Assembly: GCF_008831285.2 (NCBI RefSeq)
Contig: NC_045139.1
Coordinates: 13,622,354-13,686,353, forward strand
DNA: 64,000 bases
Source of the DNA: Nymphaea colorata
Taxonomy: Eukaryota; Streptophyta; Magnoliopsida; Nymphaeales; Nymphaeaceae
Reading direction: 5' to 3'
The notes beneath the pieces were generated by a model. It did no database searches and was not told the origin of the DNA. It was given only the letters and a program-made list of their open reading frames with translations. Of this stretch, positions 35,892 through 47,033 are shown in pieces. Position 1 is the first letter of the stretch, and each line of letters starts with the position of its first letter. The position numbers and the translations under genes are program-made.

Positions 35892-38800
35892 ATGGCAGGA
35901 GGCAACGGGCAGAAAACCAAGACAGCGAGGGAGAAGCACCCAGAGAAGCAGAAACCCGTGAAAGGTTTCCTTCTTTTCTCCCCTGCCTTGAAATTTCTTC
36001 TTGATCGGGCAAATGAAATTTCTTTCTGATCGCGTGAATGATCTATGCTCCGGGCAGCATTTTTACTCCCCAATCAAGTCGATTGAGGGTTTGAGATGCG
36101 ATAATGCGTTTAGGGTTTCGCATTTCCCCGCCTTGTACTGTTTTGGCGACCTTTTTGTTTGAATCTATGTGTCGTCGTCTCCAATTTATACTACGTCGAC
36201 TTTTGTGATGATTTTATGTCTTTGAGCAGAATAATTTTTTTCGTACTAGATTAAACTACAAAGTCTATAGTATTTCTCTTGGTTATATAATCTGTTTATT
36301 CGTTGGAGTTGGGCTTTTATGTTGTTTCCCCCCCTTCCTTTCTTGTTGCTAATTTGCCGGACTGAAGATATTGGTGATTGTCGATTAAGTACGGGGGTAC
36401 AAACTCCTACCTATTTTTGTGTGCCGTAGGGTTATTGTTTACCGAAACAAATCCGATGGTTATAAGTTCAGTTTAAAGTGAGGTTTCATTAGAAAATCCA
36501 ACGAGGGGAACCATTTTCTCTTAACTTCATTCCCTATAATAATCTTTGTCTGCCGAAGATGGTGCCGCTGCTAGGTATAGACCTGGCATTTCGGGCCCTC
36601 CTTCCTCAATTGCATTAAATGTCTTAAATGTGAAATTGAAAGTTGTAAAATTGCTCGATCCTTCTCTGCGTTGAGGCTTGGTTACTAAATCCTGAGTTGT
36701 TATGTTGACACGGAGTTGACTTTCCATGACCCACTGTGGTGATATGTCAAGGCACTGATATTCCACTTTCGTTTAAATATCTGCACCCACTGTGGCGTTA
36801 TGTCAAGGCATTGATGTTCCACTTTCGTTTAAATATCTGCAGGTGGCCAACTTGAACCAAACAAGAAGGCAGCATCCATTCAGGTAACCACAGCCTTGAT
36901 ATTTCTGTTCTTTTCTTTTTTCCCGTGCTCTGTTGGAACATAGGAATTGTAAGGCTTTTGTTAAATGAAAATCAGTCGGTTGACTCAGAAATCTGTCTGC
37001 CTTAAAATCGGAATGTATTATCTATTTCATGTCATTGAAGTTGGTTATTGAGAAGGTTGTGGATTCGTTTTTATCCAGTGCAAAGCCTCCCTGCTAAGCT
37101 TTGGCATTATGCAACGATTGTTGCTGAAGGATTTTTGTTTTTTTTTCCCTGATTCTTTTACTCTCTATTGTTTGTGATGAGGGAAGGGAAAGGTAGAATA
37201 ATCTTGGGACATTGCTTATGTGTTGTAGTGAAGTTTAATGACCACAAGCTTCTAATCATTCTCTAAACTCCATCTTTTTTGGTTTAAGTGGTATCAATAG
37301 TGAGCTGAGGTCCTACGTGTGTTTCTAGAACCTCATGCACTCCTGTCACGATGAATATTGGTCTGATGACTCTGTTTAGGACAACCTATCATTGAAGTAC
37401 TTATTTTATCACCAACTGCTTCCATATGGTTGGACACATTAGCCTCTAAATATTTTTGATTGAGGATGATGATGAAGCTATACTGATACTGGTGGAGATG
37501 AACAACATCCTGTGTATTTTTGTATAGAATAACATGTTGTGTGTGCATATTTTATCAACATGCATCATGAGCAATGTGCATCTCCTAAGCATTCATCCTA
37601 AATAGGTTCCTGGAGCTTCAAAGGACAGAAATTGGTCACTTAGTTGTATAATCCAAACTCATGGATGTATATTCTACCTGTTATCACGTGAATCATGTAC
37701 TGACTGAAGTTTCTCTTCTCATGATAAGATATGCTTTAGTAAAAAAAAAAAAAAAGGTACAGTTCTATATTGCACAGTGTAGAAACACACACCAAGATGG
37801 AGAGAAAAAGAAGGAACACACAATATACGTGGAAAACCTCAAAGAGAGGTGAAAAACCACGGAGAAGCTCTAACCTAGGTGCACAACCGCAACCCTAGGA
37901 GAGAGAAAATGTTATTCCACTTAATTCAACACTTACACATAAGTGACAATATATAGAGGGAGAGAGGAGAAGCCGCCTAGGGTACCGAGCCAGCCTCGGT
38001 ACCCGCGCCCCATAGAACCGGGTCCAGATATGGACCCGGTTCCCACAACAACATATTCTAACACTCCCCCTCAAGCTTGGCATACATGTCAAACATGCCA
38101 AGCTTGCTAACATTCTTTTCGAATGAAGAAGTACAAAGCCCTTTAGTTAGGACGTCTGCAACTTGATCTTCAGACTTCATATATGGCAGAATCAGCTCCT
38201 TTGAGTCAATGCGTTCCCGGATAAAGTGACGGTCAATCTCCACATGTTTGGTCCTGTCATGTAGAACTGGATTATTGGCAAGATTAATCGCAGACTTGTT
38301 GTCACAGTACATTTTCATTTTATCTTCCAGTTCCACACCAATATCAGTCAAAAGGATCTTCAGCCACAGCATCTCTGTAACTCCCATTGCAACAGCCCTG
38401 TACTCAGCCTCAGCACTAGACCTCGAACACACTTCTTGCCTCTTGCTTCTCCAAACAACTAGGTTACCTCCAAGAAAGATACAATACCCTGTAGTGGACC
38501 TCCTTGTGTCAGTGCAACCTGCCCAATCTGCATCTGAGTAGCCCTCAATAGTAAGTTTGTCTTGTCGAGTATACAGCAGTCCTTTTCCTGGGTCATTCTT
38601 TAGATATCCCAACACTCTTTCTGCACTCTTCCAGTGACAATCCGTGGGAGCATGCATAAATTGACTTAGCATATTTACCGCATACGTGATATCAGGGCGA
38701 GTTAGAGTAAGATAGATAAGCTTACTTACTAGCCTCTGATATCGCCCTTTTCCTTCCTCATCCAGAATAGTGCCTGTCTTGATACTTATCTTAGTCCCCG

Positions 38801-41800
38801 ATTCCATAGGAGTAAGATAGAGCCTACAACCAAGTTTACCTGTCTCCTTAAGTAAGTCAAGAGTGTACTTCCTTTGATTCATAACCAGCTCTGTCTCTGA
38901 TCGAGCAATCTCTATCCCCAGAAAGTATCTCAGTTTACCCAGATCCTTGAGGTCGAATTCTTTAGCTAATCTCTCCTTCATCTTCCTGTTTTCTTCCTCA
39001 TCACTGCCAGTGACAATCATATCATCAACGTAGACAAGGAGAAGACTCACCAGACCATCTCTCTGCTTTATGAATAGGGTATGATCTCCATTTCCTTGCT
39101 TGTACCCAGTAGACTTCATAACGATCCTTAGTCTCTCAAACCAAGCTTTAGGCGACTGCTTCAAGCCATACAAAGCTTTCTTGAGGTGACAACATTTTCC
39201 CTCTTGAACATACCCGGGAGGCATGTTCATATAGACTTCTTCCTCCAGATGGCCGTTCAAGAATGCATTTTTAACATCAAGCTGGTCCATGCGCCACTTC
39301 CTGTGCACAGCAAGAGCAAGAATAACCCTCACGGTCTTCAACTTTGCAACAGGGGCAAAGGTCTCAAGGTAGTCAATCCCATACTTCTGGCTGAACCCCT
39401 TTGCAACCAGACGAGCTTTATATCGATCTACAGTGCCATCAGGTTTATACTTCACGTTGTACACCCACTTAGAGCCAACTAAGTGTGTCCCTTTAGGGAT
39501 ATCAACCACTTCCCATGTTTTGTTCTTAGCTAACGCACCCATCTCCTCCGTCATAGCATGTAACCACTTGGGATCATCTTTAGCATCATCCACCGACCTG
39601 GGAATAACAACTTTGGATAAGGTTGTGATAAAACATTTGTAATTTGTACTGAGCTTAGCATAAGAAACAAATCTCTGAATAGGGTGAGAAGTACATGACC
39701 TGGTGCCTTTGCGCAAAGCAATGAGGAGCTCTTCATTCGATGGGCTTGGGTCATCCAGGGAGATCACAGGATTAGGATTGGTTCTATCCTCATCACCAAC
39801 ATCTTCCACTGTAGCTTTCTCCTTTCTGACATAAACCTGGCCAAACAAGTGATCCCTGGCAACAGTGGGCTGAGCATCCACCGTGACCCCTTCCATATAA
39901 CTGCCCTTCTCATTACTGACCGTGACCGTGTCAATCACACTGGGACTAACTTTGTAGTCCAAAAACTCCATAAACTGAATCAGCTGATTAGAGGAATACT
40001 CTTCCCCTTTGTTCCCAAGACACTCCCCCTGAAGAGGATTCACCGGAAAATACGACTCATGTTCATGAAATGTGACATCCCTCGAAACATACACTTTGGA
40101 AGTAGTGGGATCCACACATTTGTACCCCTTCTGAGTGGAAGAGTACCCCAAGAAAACTCCTTTAATAGACCGGGGATCAAGTTTTTTGAGAGTAGGGCTA
40201 TGATTATGCACAAAACAACTGCACCCAAAGACACGAGGAGTAAGAGGCCACGGATTCTGAGTGGGCCACAGGGTAGAATAAGGAGACTGACCATCCAACA
40301 CCCTAGTAGGCATACGGTTAATGAGGTGTGCACTAGTGAGAAGTGCATCACCCCAATACCGCTTCGGGACATGGCGTTGGAACATAATGGCCCGGGTAAC
40401 ATTCAAAAGATGACGATTTTTACGTTCAGCTATACCATTTTGAGGAGGGGTATAACTACAAGAGGTTTCATGAACAATACCCTTGCCTTTCAAGAAATCA
40501 TCAAGGGATTGAGAGACATATTCCATAGCATTATCCGTACGGAAAGCTTGAACAGTTGTATGGAATTGAGTCTCAACAAAGGCAACAAAGTTTTTCACAA
40601 CTGCTGGAACCTGACTACGTTCTCGCAACAAGTACACGAACGTACATCTAGAGTAATCATCAATAAGCGTCAAAAAATAGTGACAACCACCACACGTGGG
40701 TACTCCAGAAGGACCCCAAACATCGGAATGAACTAAGGCAAACGGATGAGTGGTTTTATTCAATGAGATAGGGTACGAAGCCCTGACATGTTTAGCCAAT
40801 TGACACACTTCACAAGCGAAGGAGTCAATGGAGACAGAAGCAAACAAATGAGGAAACAACTTCTTTATTAACTGAAATGGGAGATGTCCAAGACGCTCGT
40901 GCCATCGCAGAACAGTAGATCTATCATTCACACCAGACAAGTGACCACTCGTGGCAGAAATCAATGCTGAAGCAACTTGCACCGGCAATCTGTAGAGCCC
41001 ATCAGTAACCGAACCAATCCCAATCTTCTTCCTCGTCACCAAGTCCTGCAGGGAACAGTGATCAGCAGAGAAAATCAGATTACAGTTTAATTCTTTAGTA
41101 ATACTGCTGACAGAGAGTAAGTTCACATGAATATTTGGAACATGCAGGGCATTGTGGAGACGATATTTGTTCAACAGGGACAAGCTCCCTTTCCCAGCCA
41201 CAGAGATAGAAGACCCATCTGCCATAGACACGCGTTGCTTGCCAGAGGAAAGTTGATATTCTTGAAAGAGTTTAGAGTCCCCTGTCATGTGGTGAGTGGC
41301 TCCACTATCAACAATCCAATCACCAAGAGAAGAGTTACCTTGATCAGTCGAGGCAACGAGGGCTTGGGCTAGCTGAGCCCCTTCAGACGTGGAGGACTCC
41401 TCAGGGGTAGTAGATAGGCGGCTGATGTACGCCTGTAGCTCCTTGAGTTGAGCAGGGGACAGCTTGGACTTTGCACCACTAGAAGAATTGCTCTGACTGG
41501 AATCAGACACAGAAGGGCTACGCTTGCCAGAGGGAGGACGACCTCTGACCAGTCTCTTCTCGGGATGAAGATCCCAACAGAAATCCACCGAATGCCCCAA
41601 CTTGTTGCAATGAGTGCAATGCCGGGCAGGACGCTGCCCAGTCCCAGAGGCACGGCTGACAAAGGCAGAAGGGCCATGACCGGTGTCAAGATGCATCACC
41701 TGGCGACGTTGTTCTTCAGACTCAACTCGGGCATATACTTCCTCTATCCCCGGAATCTCATCACCATTAAGAATCTGGCTACGAATAGACTCAAATTCAT

Positions 41801-44800
41801 CCCGCAGGCCTCCCAGAAACAAAAACGTACGGTCCATCCATTCCTTTTCCCAGTAGAGGGAATGATCTGAACCGCACTTCCACTCATCAGTCACATGATA
41901 ATCTAGCTCCTCCCATTTGGTCTTCAGGGCAGCATAGAAGGCAGCAACAGACAAATCACCCTGTGTCAGGGAGTAAATACTGCGTTTAATCTGATAGGTG
42001 CGCAGATGTCTCTTCTTGTGACCATACATCTTCGCAAGCACAGTCCACATATCAAAAGAGGTCGGCTTCCGCAGAATGAGGGGCTGGATATCGGAGGACA
42101 CGGAGCTGATAATCCATACCTTCACTTGGCTGTCCTCCAACGCCCACGTTGCCCAATGAGGATCAGATTTGATGGGCGCAGGTTTGTCGCCAGTGATGTA
42201 AGAGAGACGCCCACGACTAGTAATCCCAATCTCGAGAGCGGCAGACCAAGATAGGTAATTGTCCTTGGTCAGACGGATGGAGGTGACCTGGATCGGCACG
42301 TTCTCAGTCTTGGAAGCGCTGCCCGCGTCAAGAACGGCATCTTTTTGAGTCCCCATCGCGTCTGCCATCACAAACACGCACACAGCAACAAGAGGCACAG
42401 CGGCGAGAACTAGGCAGAGGCGACGGGAATGAGGCAGCGGCTACGGAAGGCAGGCGGCGACGTTCCTGGGCAGCGGGAAAACGATGGACGGCGACGGCGA
42501 TGGGCAGCGGTGGCGCGGGACGGCGCTGAAGTGGGCGACGACAGTGATGGACAGCGGCAACGCAGCAGAGAACACCCGCGCCAGACGATGGCGGCGCAGC
42601 TGGCAGCGCTGGACGGTGGGGGCGCAGCTGGCAGCGCTGGACGGCGGCGGCGCAGCAGAGGCAGAGAAAAAAAAAACCGGCGGAAACAGCAGCGGCAAAA
42701 AAAACGGCGGAAACACGACTATCACACCAACGATCTCTCACGCGTTGGCTCTGATACCATGTAGAAACACACACCAAGATGGAGAGAAAAAGAAGGAACA
42801 CACAATATACGTGGAAAACCTCAAAGAGAGGTGAAAAACCACGGAGAAGCTCTAACCTAGGTGCACAACCGCAACCCTAGGAGAGAGAAAATGTTATTCC
42901 ACTTAATTCAACACTTACACATAAGTGACAATATATAGAGGGAGAGAGGAGAAGCCGCCTAGGGTACCGAGCCAGCCTCGGTACCCGCGCCCCATAGAAC
43001 CGGGTCCAGATATGGACCCGGTTCCCACAACAACATATTCTAACACACAGGAACAAAAATAATTAATATTTTCTTGTTAAATTGATTTGATTCTAAGCAT
43101 GAATTTTAGTGAATAAGCCATAGGAAGCATGTATGCATGCTTTGATTACAAAGAACACATGCATATATGTTGCATATGTACTTGCATACATTGTTTATGA
43201 GTTATACATATGCCTTTTCTCCTTTCCTTTTCCATGTATAGAGTGTGCATATGCACACAGATATGAACCTTAGATGTTTTTTACTGCTGTCAATAGAAAT
43301 AAAGTTCACCAGATAGTGGACAATAATGCGGCTATGTATGCATGTGAAAATTATGCTTTAAGTGATCTGAATTGTTCTGTTCGACCTATTTGCAGAAGCA
43401 GTCAAAAGTTAAAGACGTGTTCCAACTATTTGCTGAAAAGGTGAGAGAACATAAAAAGCTGGAATCCAGATGGGCTGTATTACAAGAAACAAGAGTTGAA
43501 TACTTCCGGGGCAAGGACTTTGTATCCTTTCTGAAGAATCACCCTGAGGTCAAGGAAGTATTGGGATCAGAGAAAAATTTGGACGTGGAGAGCATTGGTA
43601 ATACTTTACTCAGGAAAAGTCTTATTGTTCGCTGTGATCGACTAATAAAAATTATTCGACCTGGCAAGAAGAAGTTATCAACATGGCCAGCACATCTGGA
43701 AATATTTCCTGTAAGTATTTTGAATAATCGAACAATAATAGCCATCCAAAGTTATGCATCCAGTCTTATAGTAGGCATTATTGGTCAAAGATCTTTTTAT
43801 TTTCTTCTGGGTTACCCTTGTGAACTATGTTGCTTCCCATGGAAGGGAAAGGAAAATTTTATGGTTGTTGTTTATGGATACATGTTCTGTGCCAAGTCTT
43901 CTCTTATTTGAAGTTTGCTTTCTTACACGGCAGAAGAACTTAAGAAATTAGTATTTAAACTGCTTGCTTTGGCTCTTCAGCAAATATAAGAGTTTTCCTT
44001 ATTGTTTATTTATCTGGCATGTTTTTTAGCCAACTAATCTGAATTTAAATGGTCTGGCGTCTATGTTGATGTGTTCCTTGAACAGTGATTCCAGGCATAA
44101 GGTCAATTTGAGTGGACTTCTCATTTCTGTCAAACTTAGGATATGCACTTTGTTTAACAACTTCATATCCACCCATGTCTAATGAATGAAATAGGTACTA
44201 AACTACTTTCAGCACCCTATGATGAGCCTCCTTATAATGATAGAGCTGAGTTATTTGAAAACTTTAGATGGATAGCAGGATAATTGTTTTCTGCTCTCAA
44301 GTTAATATTGTGTTTTGGTGATTTTAGGTTCAGAATTTCAGCACAGGAAATCATTCAGAAGAAATGGATTTTATTTCAAACTGATGGTTGAAATTTGCAG
44401 TCTGAGTTTTGAATGCCATAAGGCATAACTACTTGGGGGAATAAAATTTCCATCCTCCAATGGTGCCTGTATGATATGTTAATTATTGCTAATCAAGAAC
44501 CCTACTGATATTCCTTTCCCTTAATCTCTTGCAGGATCAGGTTTTTTCAGAGAATGATGCGTTTTTCGCATGGACATTTGTGAAAAGAAGGCCCCTGTGG
44601 CAGACCATTCTTTCGTTCCTAGTACCTGTGGTTACTCTAGCGTGCTGCTTGTTCCCTGTATTCCCTCATTGGTGCAAACTCCTGGTTCTTTACTTCTTGG
44701 TTGGATTTCTATTGTTCATCTGCACGATGCTTTTTTGTAAGTGTCAACGGGTGATATCTTCCATGATAATTACAGTAGCTTGCCTTTTGACATTTCTGTC

Positions 44801-45787
44801 ATACGGTACCTGTCTCTATTTTTCAAAAAGCGCCTGCTTTTCGAATCTTGGAAGTTATGGAATCTCTCCAGCATTTTTTGAAGCCTGAAGAACTTTCTTC
44901 CTAGTGAAAAATGGCTTGAAAAACATTGACGTGAATTGTGATGTGAAGCATGTTTTTATTCTGCTTGTGAACTTGAATTCGATGGGGAGTAACCAAGATA
45001 AAATTATCAGTTGAATAATTTCTTTTTTCTGGATCATGTCCGGGGATACAGTTGCACATCTGATTTTCTTGGACATCAAGATACTGGCCAAATTCCTTTC
45101 CTGTATCAACTCCAGTAGTGCTTCACATGTTAGCTTTTTCCGTTAACCTAGATATTGTATATTTTTGCTGTTTTTCCAGTTGGGATGATCTGAACACTTA
45201 GTTTTGTTTAATCTGCAGTGAGATGGTTAATCTTTGGTGTCATCTGGATTCTACTGGGAAAGCGTGTATGGTTTTTCCCCAATATCCTTGCTGAGGAGGC
45301 AACATTCTCAGAGTTGTTCCAGTTTTGGCCCAGTAAAGATGAAGAAGAACGCCCTAAGTGGACATCAAGACTGACTTTTGCTGTTGGGTCCGTCTTAATC
45401 ATTTGGCTAGCTATGCGTCATGCACCTGATGAAGCTGCTAGGGCCAGGTAAGTTTGAACTTTGATCAACTGAGTAAACAGAGAGCAAAACGCTAGTTGCT
45501 TTGCATGGTTGCTTTTTCTTATGCACGCTGCGCATTGCAGGTACCAGAAGCGTGTGTCTAATATTATTGATGACGTCCTTGAGTGGTCACCGAGGCTGGC
45601 ATTGTCGAATATGATGGAAAAGCAGCAGCCAGTATTTAATGCAACACAAAGCAATCATTCTACAGACGGGACCAGCCCGGATTCTGAAGACGATGGTACA
45701 TTGAAGGATGTCAAAGTGGACTTCGATTCTGAAGTCCTCAAGAACGATGATCAGGAAGACGAAGAAACCAGGACAGAGGACGTGTGA
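35892..45787 (+). CDS. SEC62: SEC62, ER protein translocation subunit
   Basis: Component of the Sec62/Sec63 module that helps post-translational import into the ER next to the Sec61 channel. Six exons (35892-35964, 36843-36883, 43396-43710, 44535-44736, 45219-45447, 45541-45787) join in frame to 368 aa; Arabidopsis SEC62 is about 365. The N-terminus is Lys-rich. It is followed by the cytosolic domain VKDVFQLFAEKVREHK..SRWAVLQETRVEYFRGKDF and CDRLIKIIRPGKKKLSTWPAHLEIF. Then come DQVFSENDAFFAWTFVKRRP, two membrane spans (about residues 165-190 and 195-215), and the conserved WILLGKRVWFFPNILAEEAT. After HAPDEAARARYQKR..IDDVLEWSP the C-terminus is acidic. Exon 2 is 41 bp. Intron 2 (6.5 kb) contains the copia element at 37778-43045 in antisense orientation. 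The coding exons are unharmed. Confidence 0.96.
36730..36841. repeat. 56-bp tandem duplication abutting SEC62 exon 2 acceptor
   Basis: Two copies start at 36730 and 36786 (CCCACTGTGG) and end in GTTTAAATATCTGCA. Only the second continues to the AG used as acceptor; the first reads TGCACCC. The polypyrimidine/branch region of this intron is therefore doubled. Confidence 0.85.
37778..38063 (-). repeat. 3' LTR of the copia element
   Basis: 286 bp, beginning TGTAGAAACACACACC and ending TATTCTAACA on the plus strand. It appears identical to the copy at 42760-43045. The polyprotein stop lies just inside this LTR (38058-38060), as in some other copia elements. Confidence 0.95.
38058..42398 (-). CDS. 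Copia gag-pol polyprotein (fossil element, looks whole)
   Basis: A single long frame of about 1446 codons. The likely start is at or just inside 42398, with MADAMGTQK a few codons in. Parts, by approximate plus-strand position: gag; zinc knuckle C-x2-C-x4-H-x4-C near 41590-41630; protease DSGATHHMTG near 41300; integrase with a His/Cys zinc motif and DDE core, about 40920-40150; reverse transcriptase with YVDDM near 39020; and RNase H with SDADWAGC near 38530 to about 38200. The order protease-integrase-RT-RNase H marks Ty1/copia. The frame runs through the polypurine tract and ends in the LTR. It is an element gene, not a host gene. Confidence 0.93.
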   Translation of the reverse strand: MPLVAVCVFVMADAMGTQKDAVLDAGSASKTENVPIQVTSIRLTKDNYLSWSAALEIGITSRGRLSYITGDKPAPIKSDPHWATWALEDSQVKVWIISSVSSDIQPLILRKPTSFDMWTVLAKMYGHKKRHLRTYQIKRSIYSLTQGDLSVAAFYAALKTKWEELDYHVTDEWKCGSDHSLYWEKEWMDRTFLFLGGLRDEFESIRSQILNGDEIPGIEEVYARVESEEQRRQVMHLDTGHGPSAFVSRASGTGQRPARHCTHCNKLGHSVDFCWDLHPEKRLVRGRPPSGKRSPSVSDSSQSNSSSGAKSKLSPAQLKELQAYISRLSTTPEESSTSEGAQLAQALVASTDQGNSSLGDWIVDSGATHHMTGDSKLFQEYQLSSGKQRVSMADGSSISVAGKGSLSLLNKYRLHNALHVPNIHVNLLSVSSITKELNCNLIFSADHCSLQDLVTRKKIGIGSVTDGLYRLPVQVASALISATSGHLSGVNDRSTVLRWHERLGHLPFQLIKKLFPHLFASVSIDSFACEVCQLAKHVRASYPISLNKTTHPFALVHSDVWGPSGVPTCGGCHYFLTLIDDYSRCTFVYLLRERSQVPAVVKNFVAFVETQFHTTVQAFRTDNAMEYVSQSLDDFLKGKGIVHETSCSYTPPQNGIAERKNRHLLNVTRAIMFQRHVPKRYWGDALLTSAHLINRMPTRVLDGQSPYSTLWPTQNPWPLTPRVFGCSCFVHNHSPTLKKLDPRSIKGVFLGYSSTQKGYKCVDPTTSKVYVSRDVTFHEHESYFPVNPLQGECLGNKGEEYSSNQLIQFMEFLDYKVSPSVIDTVTVSNEKGSYMEGVTVDAQPTVARDHLFGQVYVRKEKATVEDVGDEDRTNPNPVISLDDPSPSNEELLIALRKGTRSCTSHPIQRFVSYAKLSTNYKCFITTLSKVVIPRSVDDAKDDPKWLHAMTEEMGALAKNKTWEVVDIPKGTHLVGSKWVYNVKYKPDGTVDRYKARLVAKGFSQKYGIDYLETFAPVAKLKTVRVILALAVHRKWRMDQLDVKNAFLNGHLEEEVYMNMPPGYVQEGKCCHLKKALYGLKQSPKAWFERLRIVMKSTGYKQGNGDHTLFIKQRDGLVSLLLVYVDDMIVTGSDEEENRKMKERLAKEFDLKDLGKLRYFLGIEIARSETELVMNQRKYTLDLLKETGKLGCRLYLTPMESGTKISIKTGTILDEEGKGRYQRLVSKLIYLTLTRPDITYAVNMLSQFMHAPTDCHWKSAERVLGYLKNDPGKGLLYTRQDKLTIEGYSDADWAGCTDTRRSTTGYCIFLGGNLVVWRSKRQEVCSRSSAEAEYRAVAMGVTEMLWLKILLTDIGVELEDKMKMYCDNKSAINLANNPVLHDRTKHVEIDRHFIRERIDSKELILPYMKSEDQVADVLTKGLCTSSFEKNVSKLGMFDMYAKLEGEC
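42760..43045 (-). repeat. 5' LTR of the copia element
   Basis: 286 bp, apparently identical to 37778-38063. The primer-binding site lies immediately to its left (42747-42759) and the target duplication CACAG to its right. Confidence 0.95.
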
Positions 45788-47033
45788 GACTGCAAGGTGG
45801 ATGATTTAGTCTTGTTTTGTCTGTATAATTCCACAGAGCTACAAGTATTTTGAGGCTCAATTTGGGTGCAGTTATTTAATAAAACTAATTAGTCAATCTG
45901 TGATCTCATCATGATTGATCGCAATTAACTAATGTTATTGATTGACTCGTAGCACCAAATTCCTTGTTTTTCAATGGGAACGGCAAAATGGAAACATTAC
46001 CGTAGTTGTTCACGTTGTAGGACATCTGCCTCCGGAAGGTGCTATGCTTTTTTGTCGTGTAGGTCTGGTGGAACATAAGTATTTTTAATTGCTCTCTTTT
46101 ATATATCTTAATTGGACCTGCTCTTTTCGCGAACAGGCATTTCCATTCTGTTATGGGTACCCTATCTGGTGGAACATAAGTATTTTTAATTGCTCTCTTT
46201 TATGTATCTTACTTGGACCTGCTCTTTTCGTGAACAGGCATTTCCATTCAGAATTCAGACCGAGGATCATCATCTACAAAAAAGAACCTGTCATAGCTTT
46301 GGATCCAAAACCCTGGATTTTTGTTTGACATCCATTAGGCAGGTTCGGGAGAAAAAGCGCGCGAGCTGCACCTGGCAAGGCATGTAAATGTTTTCATGGG
46401 TTTGCACTTTCAAAACAGCTTTATTATTTTAAACATGTCATCCCACAGTGACTATGTAATCATGTACAGTTTTTCTTTTTGGGAAAGCTTCTTTAAAAGG
46501 TTGTCCGTCATTGTATTAGAGGAGTAGCTGTAGAACCGGATGAAAATATTGGGTTGGGGGTGGTCACAAAGGGAAGCCATAGCCAAGTGAAAATTTTCTC
46601 CTCTTCCATACACGAGCGAGCAAGAAATTGCATCAACCCGCTTTTCTTCCCATAAAAACACAAATAGTGTTAATGGGTCGTAGAGTTCATCCCACAACTC
46701 AAAATTCGTCATCTTTTGTGGATTTTTGTATCTAAACATGAACCTTGTTTCGTGTTCACAAAGCAAAAAACTAGAGAAAGAGAGAAGGAGAGAGTTTTTC
46801 TATTGACCGCAACAAAAAAAATAGCATATTGATGATTGACCATTAGAAAGGAGTACCACATTACATCTGAATATGGGACAAAATCGTACGAGCAAAAGCC
46901 AAAGATGGTCGAGACACGGTTATTTCTTTTCCTTCAAAGATAGACTATGACTGTCAATCCCCACCGCACAAGAAGCAACATTAAACGACTGATATGAAAA
47001 ACGGTCGATAAAGAGGAAGTCCATACTTGATAC
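45788..47033. other. Convergent 3' spacer SEC62 / OMR1
   Basis: 3' flanks of two convergent genes. It holds a tandem duplication (46064-46250). No gene is seen. Confidence 0.5.
46064..46250. repeat. 101-bp tandem duplication downstream of SEC62
   Basis: Copies start at 46064 and 46165 (TCTGGTGGAACATAAG) and share the run to GAACAGGCATTTCCATTC with a few differences (for example ATATATC vs ATGTATC). Confidence 0.85.

Larger units (their letters stand above)
37773..43050 (-). mobile_element. Full-length Ty1/copia LTR retrotransposon in SEC62 intron 2
   Basis: The element proper runs 37778-43045 (5268 bp), minus orientation, flanked by a 5-bp target duplication CACAG (37773-37777 and 43046-43050). 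It has two 286-bp LTRs of the TG...CA type. The primer-binding site, 42747-42759, reads TGGTATCAGAGCC on the minus strand and matches initiator tRNA-Met. The polypurine tract (AAGCTTGAGGGGGAG, minus strand) abuts the left LTR. One long frame encodes, in copia order, gag with a CCHC knuckle, protease, integrase, reverse transcriptase and RNase H. It looks whole, and the two LTRs appear identical by eye, so the insertion is very young. Being intronic and antisense to SEC62, it is probably spliced out with the intron. Confidence 0.95.

Noticed and set aside
39849-40736. 295-codon plus-strand frame
   Set aside because: Exact antisense shadow of the copia integrase region; no independent protein signature.
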